A stretch of DNA of 64,000 nucleotides from Obelidium mucronatum. Lineage: Eukaryota > Chytridiomycota > Chytridiomycetes > Chytridiales > Chytriomycetaceae. Where the stretch lies: NCBI GenBank assembly GCA_025765595.1, contig JAIVFH010000025.1, positions 288,179 through 352,178 on the forward strand, written 5' to 3'. The position numbers were made by a program, and so were the translations under genes. The notes beneath the pieces were generated by a model. It saw only the letters and a program-made list of their open reading frames with translations, had not been told where the DNA came from and ran no database searches. This document shows, one piece after another, positions 21,125 to 30,861 of the stretch. The stretch's first letter is position 1, and each line of letters starts with the position of its first letter.

Positions 21125-22329
21125 ATGGCTCTTGCGCGCGACGCCACACACATTGCACACGCCGGGAGAGTAATCAGCGAAGCTGTGTCCCGCTTCGGGT
21201 TGGTTTGCTGCTTCGTGTTGGAGACTCGAAGATTTGGACAAAACTGAACCCAAAAACACACACATACATACATACACACACACCCTCTCTCTATCTCTCT
21301 CTCTCTCTGCTTCAGCATATCTGGCCTAGGAATGAGCTTCAACGGCGGAAAAGACTGCACAGTCATGCTCCATATTCTTGCCTTGGTCCTGAACCAACAC
21401 CAGCAAGGAGAGTCTGACAGTTCAAAGCTCACTGCTTCATCATTACCGAAATCAATCTACAAGATGCCTTCGCTTTATGTAACTGCAACGGATCCCTTTC
21501 CGGAAGTCGATGCATTCGTTGATCATATGGCAGACTTGTAAGTGATGGAAACCCTGCATTAGTAATTGCGCCATTTTTGACCCTCCTTCTCTTCTCTTTC
21601 AGATACAATCTTGAAGTATACAAAACAAGTGCATCCATGAAGGATGGTCTCGAAGACTTTTTGGGAAGGTATCCGAATGTGAAGGCTGTTTTGGTTGGGA
21701 CAAGGAGAACAGATCCGTATTCCAGTTGAGTATTCAGATTTCGCTGTATTTCTGGACGCATACCGCACCAGCCACCGCAGGATGATTTTTCTCTTTTTTC
21801 TTTTATCCATTCCGCCGAAGGCGTTTGGCTGTTACTGGATCCATCGAGGGCAGATGCATACTTCGATACGTACTGCCGTAGCCGGACCAATTTCTTTTTC
21901 CGGGTTTTCTCTCTTTGTTCCATTCCACCTTTTGATTCTATCAGTTTTTCACGACACACTCATCAACAAGAACACTATAGATCACTTGAAAGAATTTGAT
22001 CCGACAGATAACGGTTGGCCAGACTGTGTTCGCGTACATCCTATCCTCGATTGGTCATACACTGAGATTTGGGACTTTTTGAAGGACTATAAAGTGGAAT
22101 ACTGCTCCTTATATGATAAAGGGTAAGCCTTTCTTTTTCACCACCGTAAGCATTGTCGTTTAAACATTCCTTTGTGTTATTGCTTTTCATATCCAGATAT
22201 ACTTCATTGGGTGGAATTCACAACACATTACCAAATCCCGCACTCAAGAACAAAGACGGAGGCTATCATCCAGCATATTTATTAACTGACGGTCAGCGGG
22301 AACGCGATGGTCGTCTTGTCAAACATTAA
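21125..22329 (+). CDS. FAD1: FAD synthase (FMN adenylyltransferase)
   Basis: Five exons (21125-21198, 21316-21537, 21603-21724, 21981-22122, 22197-22329) encode about 230 residues. The PAPS-reductase-type nucleotide-binding fold is shown by [17 protein letters not shown] (PP-loop-like motif), [20 protein letters not shown], and a C-terminal segment [16 protein letters not shown] then [14 protein letters not shown]. It transfers AMP from ATP to FMN to make FAD, the last step of flavin cofactor synthesis, in the cytosol. Length is a little under yeast Fad1. The third intron (21725-21980) is 256 nt and carries a GC-rich hairpin at 21812. The stop codon is only 20 bp from the convergent thioesterase stop. 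Confidence 0.92.
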
Positions 22330-22349
22330 AGGAAAAAATTACTCTCCAC

Positions 22350-23432
22350 TCAATTCTCCAATCTTCGCTTTCCCTCCAAATACAGCATGCAGTCATTATA
22401 CGACCTTGGCATAACACGATAATCAATACTACCCAATTTGGCCCGATCCTCCTCCGCAACCACAAAAGTGAACCAAAACTCATTACTCAACAATCGACCT
22501 TCACTGGCAGGATCAACTATATGCGCAACAACTTTAATCACCATTTCTTGGCCTCGTGTGTAGACCACTTGACTGTGTAAATCAAGGATCGCACCAATCT
22601 CCACAGGCTTCCGGAAGGAAATATCATCCAGTGCTTTGAATTGGAGTGCTTTTTTGCAAAACGTCATTCCAGTGACAATACTGAGTTCATATGCTCGACG
22701 CATTAGGAATCCACCAAAGATTTTATTGTGCAGGTTGCGGTCTATAGTTGATGTGGTAAAACGTGTCAGCTTCATTTGCCAAAGAAGAAAAGCGAAAAAT
22801 CAAAGAGACCTTGTGGAAACGTCAAGTTGATCTGCTGAAGGTTTGTATCCTTCATCCAAACGACATTCGATGGCTTCTTCTCCGTCACGGGAGGTGGGGC
22901 GCTGGTTTCTGTCATTTCGTGGCGCGTTGTTCTGTACGCGCTGTATTCCTTGTACAAATCATGAACCAGTGTCATTTCTTCAACGCTGGGTGGGCGTAAT
23001 GAGAGGGATGTCTGGGTCTCGACTTGTTTCCGAGCCTTGTGTTCTGCTCCTTGTCGGAATAGTGAGCGTTCCTGATCGGTTTCGAGATTGAGTTGATGGA
23101 CAGAAGCAGCTTTTCCGGTTTCGGAGTCGCGGGCAACTTGTGATCATCTCGTTTTAGTGTTCGTTTTTCTCCATGTTTGATTTTTGTTTTTACCCATGAT
23201 AAACTTTGCAGAAAGGATCAAATCGCCAGACAGCATTTCAGCAGGAAGCTTTGACCGTCTGTAAGTGGACGCGTCGACTTGATCTGGTGTAACGCCACTA
23301 TCTGGCAACACTGTCTCCATCTGAACAGTCACTTCCATTGACGACTTTCCAACGTACGTGACGTAGGCAAACACGGAGATATCGCGGTCTAGCGGGATTT
23401 CACTCAACATTTCCATTCGATCGACGCTTGCT

Positions 23433-23481
<49 letters not shown>

Positions 23482-24000
23482 AGTGTTTTTTCAGTGTTTT
23501 TTTTTTTCAATCTCCTCAAATCCAAACAAACCCGTAACAATCGTCAACGGCCGTTCAGACCCAGCACAATGCATATACGCAGCAGTGGCCGCAAGGCAAT
23601 CCAAATCCTCCAAAACCATCCCCACTCGAATCCGGTTGTGTGAATTGATATATTCCTCCTTCAACCCAGGATCACTTCTGAACGGCAAAAAGGCCTGCAC
23701 AAACGAATCCTTCATTCTTTTCTCGCCAGAAATAATAGTAGAACCCGCAGCAGCAGCAGTAGAAGCAGAGGAGAGAGAGCCTGTAATTTTTGCATTGGTG
23801 GATCTCAACTGGTTCAGCCGGGATGTCATTCGATTGACCCATAGCTGTGATGTCTGCAGACTTCTTTCCCGGACTTCTGGTAGGACTGCATCCGGTTTTG
23901 GTGGTGGTGGTGTGAGAGTTGAAGCTGTGTTCAAGAGCCTCCTGGCGCAAAGTTGCCGGTGGTGGTGGAGCGTGGTGGTCGTCGCAGTCAAACGGAACAT
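22350..24000 (-). CDS. ACOT9-like acyl-CoA thioesterase, mitochondrial-type paralogue
   Basis: Four exons (24000-23532, 23430-23194, 23136-22810, 22741-22350) give about 474 residues. An Arg/His/Thr-rich N-terminus (MFRLTATTTTLHHHRQLCAR) reads as a mitochondrial presequence. Two hotdog folds follow, each with ACOT9/BFIT family motifs: YMHCAGSERPLTIVT and SVDRMEMLSEIPLDRD in the first; DRNLHNKIFGGFLMRRAYEL, LDDISFRKPVEIGA and LSNEFWFTF in the second; ending SYNDCMLYLEGKRRLEN. Family members hydrolyse acyl-CoA to free acid and CoA. A second copy lies at 44062-45483 without the presequence. The intron at 23431-23531 holds a long T run on the plus strand. The start codon is only 49 bp from the stop of the next upstream gene on the same strand. 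Confidence 0.9.
23434..23476. repeat. Long T homopolymer in thioesterase intron
   Basis: Over 40 T residues on the plus strand (A on the sense strand) directly precede the CAG 3' splice site of thioesterase exon 2. The intron therefore has a poly(A) tract where a polypyrimidine tract is expected. Confidence 0.8.
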
Positions 24001-24049
24001 TTCGGGGCGAATCAAATTTCAATTGCAAAAACAACGAATGTGCGTGAAA

Positions 24050-25757
24050 TCACCACCTCTCATGTGGGCCACAGTATTCTATTCCAAACACGCTTTCAAA
24101 CAAATACCTCTCACTGGTTATTTGAACCTCTTCCATCCTTTTGAATGCAGGGTCCAGTTTCCAAACACGATTATTCACGATATCAATTTCAAACCGCCTC
24201 AATTTGCAGTATTCAATCATTCGATTGACAAAACTGGTGGACTGCGTCAAATGAAACATTGCGACTCCGAGCTCATGGAACTTGACAACTCTTAGTTCGA
24301 TTCTAAATCATGTGGGGTGTAAGAAATAAATAATGAAGTACAAAACTCACGGTATCTTTCGCGCCAAACTCTCGAAACCTACGAATCCCAGAGCCGCATT
24401 ATCCTCTCGAGAGTGAACTGAATAGATGGAGGAACTTAATACACCATTCCCTTTTTTTTTGGAAGTTAACAATACCTTCCAATTCAAAAGAATGTGTGAA
24501 AGACTCCATGACACTAGTAAACAGCAATGATATCTCATTTTCATCTCTCAAACTGCCTGTCACAAGCGTATTCATGCACGTCTGGCATGGACAAACGCGT
24601 TTCGCATCAACAACACTAGGTTCTTTACAAATCAAAATGTCCAGATAGACAAGCTGAGAGTCCCCGCGTCTTCTAGCCCCAACTGGAAGACAAAACATTC
24701 CAAGCAATGACAGGCGGTTGTTGATATGAAACAAGCATTGGTCATATTCAGTTCTTGAAATCAAACTTTCGGAATTGACGGATTGGGAAACTTTGAGACC
24801 AAATTGTTGCCTTGGCGTCAATAGAAAGCAAGGAGGAGGTGTGCATTCCGTCGTTCGAACGCGCTTGAGCTTAAGTGTAATGAAAAAAGAATGAAGGAAG
24901 GAAATCAAGGGAGAACAAAAAATTACAAAAAAAAAACCTCATCAACCAGCGAAGATGCGTTTTCTGCTTTATGAAATTCAATCAACCTTTTCGTTAGATT
25001 CATATCCCATCCGAGTATGTTGGATATGAGGATACTTTCTCGTCCCAAGAGCTGTTCCTGCGTCTGGTCGGGAATCGCGTCGAAAAGACGCGAATCTTCA
25101 ATTATATCTTCAATATTGTTTCGCATTTGATGGATGTGAGGCATGGAGGATGGCGGCGCGGATGACCCAACCGTTTCCATTCTTTACATATCATGTAAGA
25201 CAAACAGAATTACAGAAAGAAAGAAATGCAGAAGAAACAAAAGATTCCAAACTTGATTAACGCTAGAGAGTCTTCTAAAGCCCAAAACGCGAGTTGAAGA
25301 TCAGCATCATCTTCCAAGTTCTCTGCCTTTGCGAGCAGCCACCCCACCACGATGGCACACCGAGCTGCAAGCTCAGTGCCAAGTGCATATGTCTCATAGA
25401 TAGTAGCGCTGGTTGCCGTGGAATACGATGCAACAGCCTGGCAGACTGCAGTCAGTGAAGTCAGGTCCGTTTTTTCCTCGACCCACCCCTAGCATCCATC
25501 GTCGGCGCCAAGGACACCTCGGGTTTTCCTCCGAGTATTATTTCGCGGGACTCGTCAGGCAGCGCTTCTGCCAGGGGTTCGGTCAGGGGCAGATCTTCAG
25601 TGGCCTGGGAATCAAGCGACGCGTGGTGGGCAATTGCATCAAGTAAAGATGCTCCTGCAAAGAGCCCGTGATTTGCAGCTGGAGGAGAGGCGTTGTTCCT
25701 TGGTGGATGGGGGATTGAGGCGTAGTCTTCAATGGGGAGTGTGTTCAAAGAATCCAT
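24050..25757 (-). CDS. Protein of unknown function, six exons
   Basis: Exons 25757-25487, 25445-25253, 25181-24938, 24869-24476, 24417-24351 and 24302-24050 join in frame to about 473 residues. I do not recognise the family. The N-terminus is Pro/Ala/Leu-rich and disordered. Residues 90-240 look helical (ARCAIVVGWLLAKAENLEDD; RNNIEDIIEDSRLFDAIPD). The C-terminal half is mixed alpha/beta and includes a Cys cluster (CPCQTCMN) and a closing segment RYLFESVFGIEYCGPHERW. There is no signal peptide or membrane helix. The stop lies 49 bp upstream of the thioesterase start on the same strand, unusually close. A decayed member of a known regulator family is possible. Splice junctions are inferred from frame and GT-AG rules only. 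Confidence 0.6.
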
Positions 25758-25945
25758 GATAAAAAAAACGATAGTATAAATACCGTTATAAACCATTTAT
25801 TTGATTCGAGAAAAAGGGCATTAAAAACTAAAAATCCTCCCCCCACACCACTTTAAATTCCATCCATACTCAAATTAGTTTCTTTGCTGAACTCCAGACG
25901 AGACTAAAAAGACTATTTTTTGGAATAAACAACAAATACTATTAT

Positions 25946-27497
25946 TCATAGACCGGCTTTTGTCAAATTTCCTCTGAAAATAAAGTCAGTTTGAAGGTTT
26001 AAGAGAAGCAAATGGAAAGGGTAGATCCCACCTTAAAATACTGTGATTAACGATGGCCAACACCGCTTTTATCTGCTTCGTGTCAGTCGCCCAAGTAAAA
26101 TGTAAATAAATGCTTTTTTCTGGAAATAGATTCAATGCAATGAATCGGGAGGCAAAGTATTCTGAGCAGCTCTCATATGTATTCGGGCCTATTAAAAAAT
26201 TTAAGATTAGGTAAATTCTTTTGGCTCATGATACTCGTTTCTTACCTTGGTATGTTGGGAAGTACTGTGATATGGGTTGTTTTTCTAGTTTTTCCTTGAA
26301 GAGGTCAATTTTGTTCATGAATACTATCATTTCCGTCATTTTGAAAAGCGGATGGTTGCAAATCGAGTCAAATAGATTCATTGATTCGACCACTACACGT
26401 CCAGTTGCGTCAGTATATCTGAGGATGGCGACGGATGGGCTGTACTTACTTCGATTTGTTGAACTATCTTCTAGACACACTTGATCATACGAACTGATTG
26501 CAACAAGATAAATAATGGCGTCCACATCGTCAAAGTACGGAGCCCATTTTTTTCGTTCCCCTCGTTGACCTCCGACATCAAAAATGCGGAAAATTTTCTT
26601 TTCGACCATAATTCTCGTCTCCGATACTGTGGTTGTCATTTGACGCGTGTTTAGGATATCTTGCTCTGTCGGATTATATTCTGGATTACAGACTTCTTTG
26701 GCTCGATTCAAAAAACTGGGCTCAGATGTCAGTATGTCTTTCCACGAAATAAAAAAACTCAACTATCCACAGCAATCAACAAGTTGATATTCATTTGCTC
26801 GACTGAAGCAATATTGAATCCCCGGATCTTTCCAAACCACCTCCACGGCACCCACGATTTCATCCGGCAGCGTTTCGCCCGGTGAGATACCGAAACTCAT
26901 ATCAAATGATTTGACTACTTTTGCTGCGTCTACCCCTGTTCCAGTTTGTCGACTCCGCCCACCAGCCCGTTTATACATTTTGGCCGCATATTTTGCCATT
27001 GGGTTTTCAATTTTAGGTATCTCACTTTCTATTAGTGCCATTCGATCCGATACTTTCTTTTCCTGATCGGGCTCATATTCATTCTCGTTTTCAAACACTT
27101 CCTCAGCAGAACCACGGTCGTCTCTGATCTTATCGTCTTCTGTGAGCGCGTTGTCATCATCTTCATCATCCACTTCCACTGCTGGTAGAGTCACTGTTGC
27201 CGGGTCAAAACCATAGGGAATCTTAAGCATATCCATCGCGTTGATGAGGGATAGAGTACAGGTCATAACGTTGGTTAGGATTGTTGTTCGGAACGCCAGT
27301 TTCTCATTTGCAGTGTATCCCTCGCCATATATCAGTTTAAATTGTTTCAAGACTGTGGATTTTCCTGTTTCACCGGGACCCAGTAGTAGTAGTTTGATGT
27401 TTTGCTGTATATTCTTTTGCTCGAGTTTCAGTTGTTTGTCAATCTCGTTGCTCGCAACTACAGCCGCTGCCGACTCTGACGATCCACAGTTTCCCAT
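25946..27497 (-). CDS. Heterotrimeric G-protein alpha subunit, paralogue 1
   Basis: Five exons (27497-26764, 26715-26450, 26392-26246, 26188-26032, 25973-25946) give about 443 residues, some 90 more than a typical G-alpha. MGNCGSS supplies a myristoylation and palmitoylation site. P-loop GPGETGKST, switch II DVGGQRGERKKW, NKID guanine-specificity motif (FMNKIDLF) and ATDTKQI are present. The C-terminus is short (GNLTKAGL). Departures from the family include a very acidic insertion in the helical domain (about residues 95-160; VEVDDEDDD), GPGETG in place of the usual GxGESG, the Gly after the switch I TT replaced by Thr (RQMTTTVSE), WAPYFDD after switch II, and FTWATD for the usual FTCATD. It would couple a seven-helix receptor to effectors at the plasma membrane. 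It is head-to-head with a sister gene. Confidence 0.9.
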
Positions 27498-28031
27498 CGG
27501 ATATTTCGTGGAGCTTTTGTTTGATTGATCTTATGAAGTATAGACTGTGTGTGTTGGGGGAAGTGGGGGCAGAGGTCAGGCAGACGTGGGGAAACCGACG
27601 GGTTTTTTCTCCTTTGTTCAGAGGCCACTGAGAGCAAAATAAGCTCTGTTGATCGAGAACCCTTTGACGCGTCTAAAATAGCTGTCTCTAACCGAGCCGC
27701 GCGAGAGAGAGGCGTCTCTGTTTTTGAAGAATGGGATTTGCAAAACTTGGATCTGGACGCAAACCGCGATCAGGAAGTGGGACTAGACTGAAAAATTTTG
27801 TCAATCCAACAATAGAAAACTACTTCTTTGCTCAACTGGCAGCAGCAGAGCAGGAACGAAAGATAACCTTCAGTCTGATCTTTTGTGTTTTTGAGACGCG
27901 CTTCTATCAGGGCCCTTCTTAGAAAGTTTGGAGAGGAGAACAGACGTGATCCTTGGAAAAGCGGGAAACCTTTGGCTGTTTATATTTGATCTCCAACGCT
28001 CAACAAAAAACTATCATCAAACAACAAAACC
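27498..28031. promoter_or_regulatory. Shared divergent promoter region of the two G-alpha genes
   Basis: The 534 bp between start codons show no convincing coding sequence. They contain a GACGCGTC palindrome at 27666-27673 and a GAGAGAGAGGCGTCTCT segment near 27704-27720. Both promoters must lie here, so co-regulation is plausible but untested. Confidence 0.5.
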
Positions 28032-29676
28032 ATGGGAAACGTCTGTTCTGGGACATCTAAAGAAACTATAGTCGCAACAGCAGCTGTTGTCGCCAATAGC
28101 AAGGAGATTGATAAACAACTGAAGAAAGAGGAGGAAGCGAATCTGGACACAGCAAAACTGCTACTACTCGGTAAAAAACGCGTATTTGGCAAAATAACAC
28201 CAGTGCGTCCAGCCTAAACTCGGTTTTTTTAGGCACTGGAGAGACGGGAAAATCAACGATTCTGAAGCAAATGAGACTGATACATGGCGTCGTATTCACC
28301 GAGGACGAATACGTTGGATTTAGATCGGCAATTTTCATGAATATTATTACGTGTGCCAAGTCGCTTATACATGCTATGGATACATTAAAAATTCCATATG
28401 GCTTCGTGCCACCTCCGACAGCAGCAGCAGATCCTGAAAACAGTGAAGGGGGAGAGGGAGCCCTGCCGCCGAAAGATGACACTTCAAAACGAACCCCATC
28501 ATCATCAACAGACCCTGCGAATCCTGATGATCCCAATGATTCTAACCCTGCCGAACCACTCGTTAAGAAAAATGATCCAGTGGCAATAGCAGCAAGGGAG
28601 GCATACGCGAAAATAGACCCCGATCAGGGTCAAGTAGGGCCGACTTCAGAAGCAGCAGCGCTAATTCGAGGAGTCAACATCAGATTCGGTTTTGTAAAAG
28701 GAGAAACGCTGCCTCAAAATATTATTGACGCAGCAAAAATAATTTGGAAAGATACGGGAATACAATATTGCTATACGCGAGCAAACGAATATCAATTGAT
28801 TGACTGTTGTGCCTAGTACGTTTTTCTTGGGGGCAAATCTATCAATGATTTTTAACTCCTCTCACTCTCTACATCTAGTTTTATGAATGATATTGATCGA
28901 GTGTGCAATCCAGATTATATGCCGGGGGAGCAAGATATTCTGAACGCACGTATGATGACAACATCCATCACAGAAACTCGATTTGAAGTACAAGGAGTTA
29001 CATTCCGAGTTTTCGATGTGGGTGGCCAACGAAGTCAACGGAAAAAATGGGCACCATACTTTGATGATGTCCGAGCAATCATTTATTTAGTCGCCATGAA
29101 CTCGTACGATCAAGTTTGTTTTGAAGATAGCTCAGCGAATCGAAGTGAGTTGTTGGGTTTCTTTATTTTCAGTTTGCATCGGGACTTCTGATTGATGTTT
29201 CTTTCCTTTCGGTACCAGTGACTGAATCATTAAACGTCTTCAAGTCAATGTGCAATCACCCAATGTTCAAATCTACAGCAATAATCCTGTTCATGAACAA
29301 AATTGACTTGTTTCGAACAAAGCTAGAAACTGCCATGATAACCAATTATTTTCCCGAGTTTCAAGGTATTTGCTCAAATATGGGGAGGGTTGTACAATGT
29401 TTTGGCTGAACAGGATCTTATTTCAGGACCGAATACGTATGAACGTGGATCAGAGTTTTTTGCACGCCAATTCCTGACACTAAATAAGAATCCGGAGAAA
29501 AAGATTTACGTACATTTCACATGGGCAACTGACACAAAACAAATCAAAAAAATTCTTACTATGGTGAATGAGATTATACTAAGGTGCGCCTTTTAATTCT
29601 TTGACTTAAATTGTTATTTAACAACTTTTCTTGTTTTGTTTACAGCTCAAATATGGCATCAATTGGGTTAATGTGA
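28032..29676 (+). CDS. Heterotrimeric G-protein alpha subunit, paralogue 2
   Basis: Six exons (28032-28170, 28233-28815, 28879-29144, 29219-29365, 29427-29583, 29646-29676) give about 440 residues. MGNVCSG gives lipidation sites. The P-loop GTGETGKST is split by an intron that paralogue 1 lacks. DVGGQRSQRKKW, FMNKIDLF and FTWATDTKQIK match paralogue 1. The helical domain carries a long Pro/Ser/Asp-rich insertion (about residues 105-160) where paralogue 1 has an acidic one. Switch I reads RMMTTSITE. The C-terminus is SSNMASIGLM, so receptor specificity probably differs from paralogue 1 (GNLTKAGL). Four intron positions (after DCC-x, after the EDSS-x-NR motif, after YFP-x-x-QG, and near the C-terminus) are shared, supporting local duplication followed by divergence. 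Confidence 0.9.
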
Positions 29677-30221
29677 CACAAAGACAAATCAGTAGTTTTA
29701 AATCTTCAAGGGACATTTTTTTGTTTTTCTACAGTAAAAAGGTTTTCATGCGGGCGGTGGGGTTTGGTTACAATAAACTTCTGTAGTTACCAGAATCGAC
29801 CGAAAAGTTACCAGAATCGACTGAAATTGAATCTCACAAAAAAAAAAAAAAAAAAAAAGCGAAACAACCCTGCCTGAAACAACCCCGCCCTGCCTACTTT
29901 TGTGATTATTTCGCACTTAAGATAACATGTAAAATTTCTTTTGCTCTTTTTTTTAGTTAATTTCTCCTGTATATCAATCTCTCCATAAACTTTTTCTCTT
30001 CAGTGTTTCCAAAGAAACGAAACTCATTTCCCACCTCCTCTCTCACAAGGTTTCAATTGTATCACAGGTTAGCGTTTCCTACAGTGAGAGAGTGCATGTA
30101 TTTTCCAGTTGTTAATAATCACCCAATAGGTGCCAGTAATACATTAAACAAGTCTCCTTCTTCAAAGCTTCAAAGTTAAAAGCCAAACTAACGAACCAAC
30201 CAGCCATATACATAATAGAAA
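29677..30221. other. Non-coding stretch with short direct repeats after G-alpha 2
   Basis: I see no gene. A 21-bp unit (AGTTACCAGAATCGACYGAAA) is repeated twice in tandem at 29785-29826. It is followed by a run of about 20 A near 29838-29858 and a GAAACAACCC-type direct repeat at about 29862-29890. Confidence 0.6.
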
Positions 30222-30266
30222 TGTCCAATATGACGACAACAGGGAACAGCAGTTTGGAGCAAAAAC

Positions 30267-30850
30267 TTGTCAACACCACTTTCACAGTGTCCTGCTTACA
30301 AGAGAATGTTGAAGGCTTACAACTCTCCAGCTGCTCTTGACATTTTCCTGACAAGCCGAAATGAGGTTTCGGTTGTTATGCCACGAATGGTGCTCTCACT
30401 GGAGCACCCGGAGGGCGAGAGGCCTTGCCCACAAGTTCATGGCGTTCGTGGTTGGCCAGGTGGCGAGTGCAATCCACTACATCCACGGGATTGAAATGGC
30501 ACATAAACACGTGAAGCCAGCCAACATTCTTGTTGGTAATTACGGCTCTGTCAACTCGATAAGTTTTTTCAAAAGTTTCAAATTTTTTGTTAAAATTCGA
30601 ACTTTTAAAGCCGATTTTGTTTTCACAACCAGTACTCGGTTATCCAGTCATTACTTTCAAGTTCTCAACTTTCTCAAGCTTCTGTCCGACTTCTGCCAAA
30701 TCTCACTTCTTTTGTCGGCTTCTGATTCGTTGCCTTGCATTCCAGGTCATGCTGCATATTTTCCCAGATACAAGGTTTTCTGTGATGGAACGGTCTTGTA
30801 CTATGCAAACAACCAAAAAGAAAGAGAAAGAAGATATCAAATTGTTACAA
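30267..30850 (+). pseudogene. Decayed protein-kinase fragment
   Basis: One frame reads RMLKAYNSPAALDIF then RNEVSVVMPRM, like the alphaC to beta5 part of a kinase. A second frame from about 30450 reads FMAFVVGQVASAIHYIHGIE then AHKHVKPANILVG, like helix E and the catalytic loop. The usual HRD is HKH, so the catalytic Asp is missing, and the two parts need a frameshift near 30400. No DFG or substrate lobe follows. A further patch (RYKVFCDGTVLYYANNQKE, about 30768-30825) resembles a PH-domain strand pair, but weakly. I read this as a kinase relic; an unusual spliced gene is less likely. Confidence 0.5.
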
Positions 30851-30861
30851 ACAAAACGCAT

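Noticed and set aside
20783..21432. Long open frames over the AAA/FAD synthase divergent region
   Set aside because: They cross both genes' first exons and introns in the wrong frames; spliced models explain the region.
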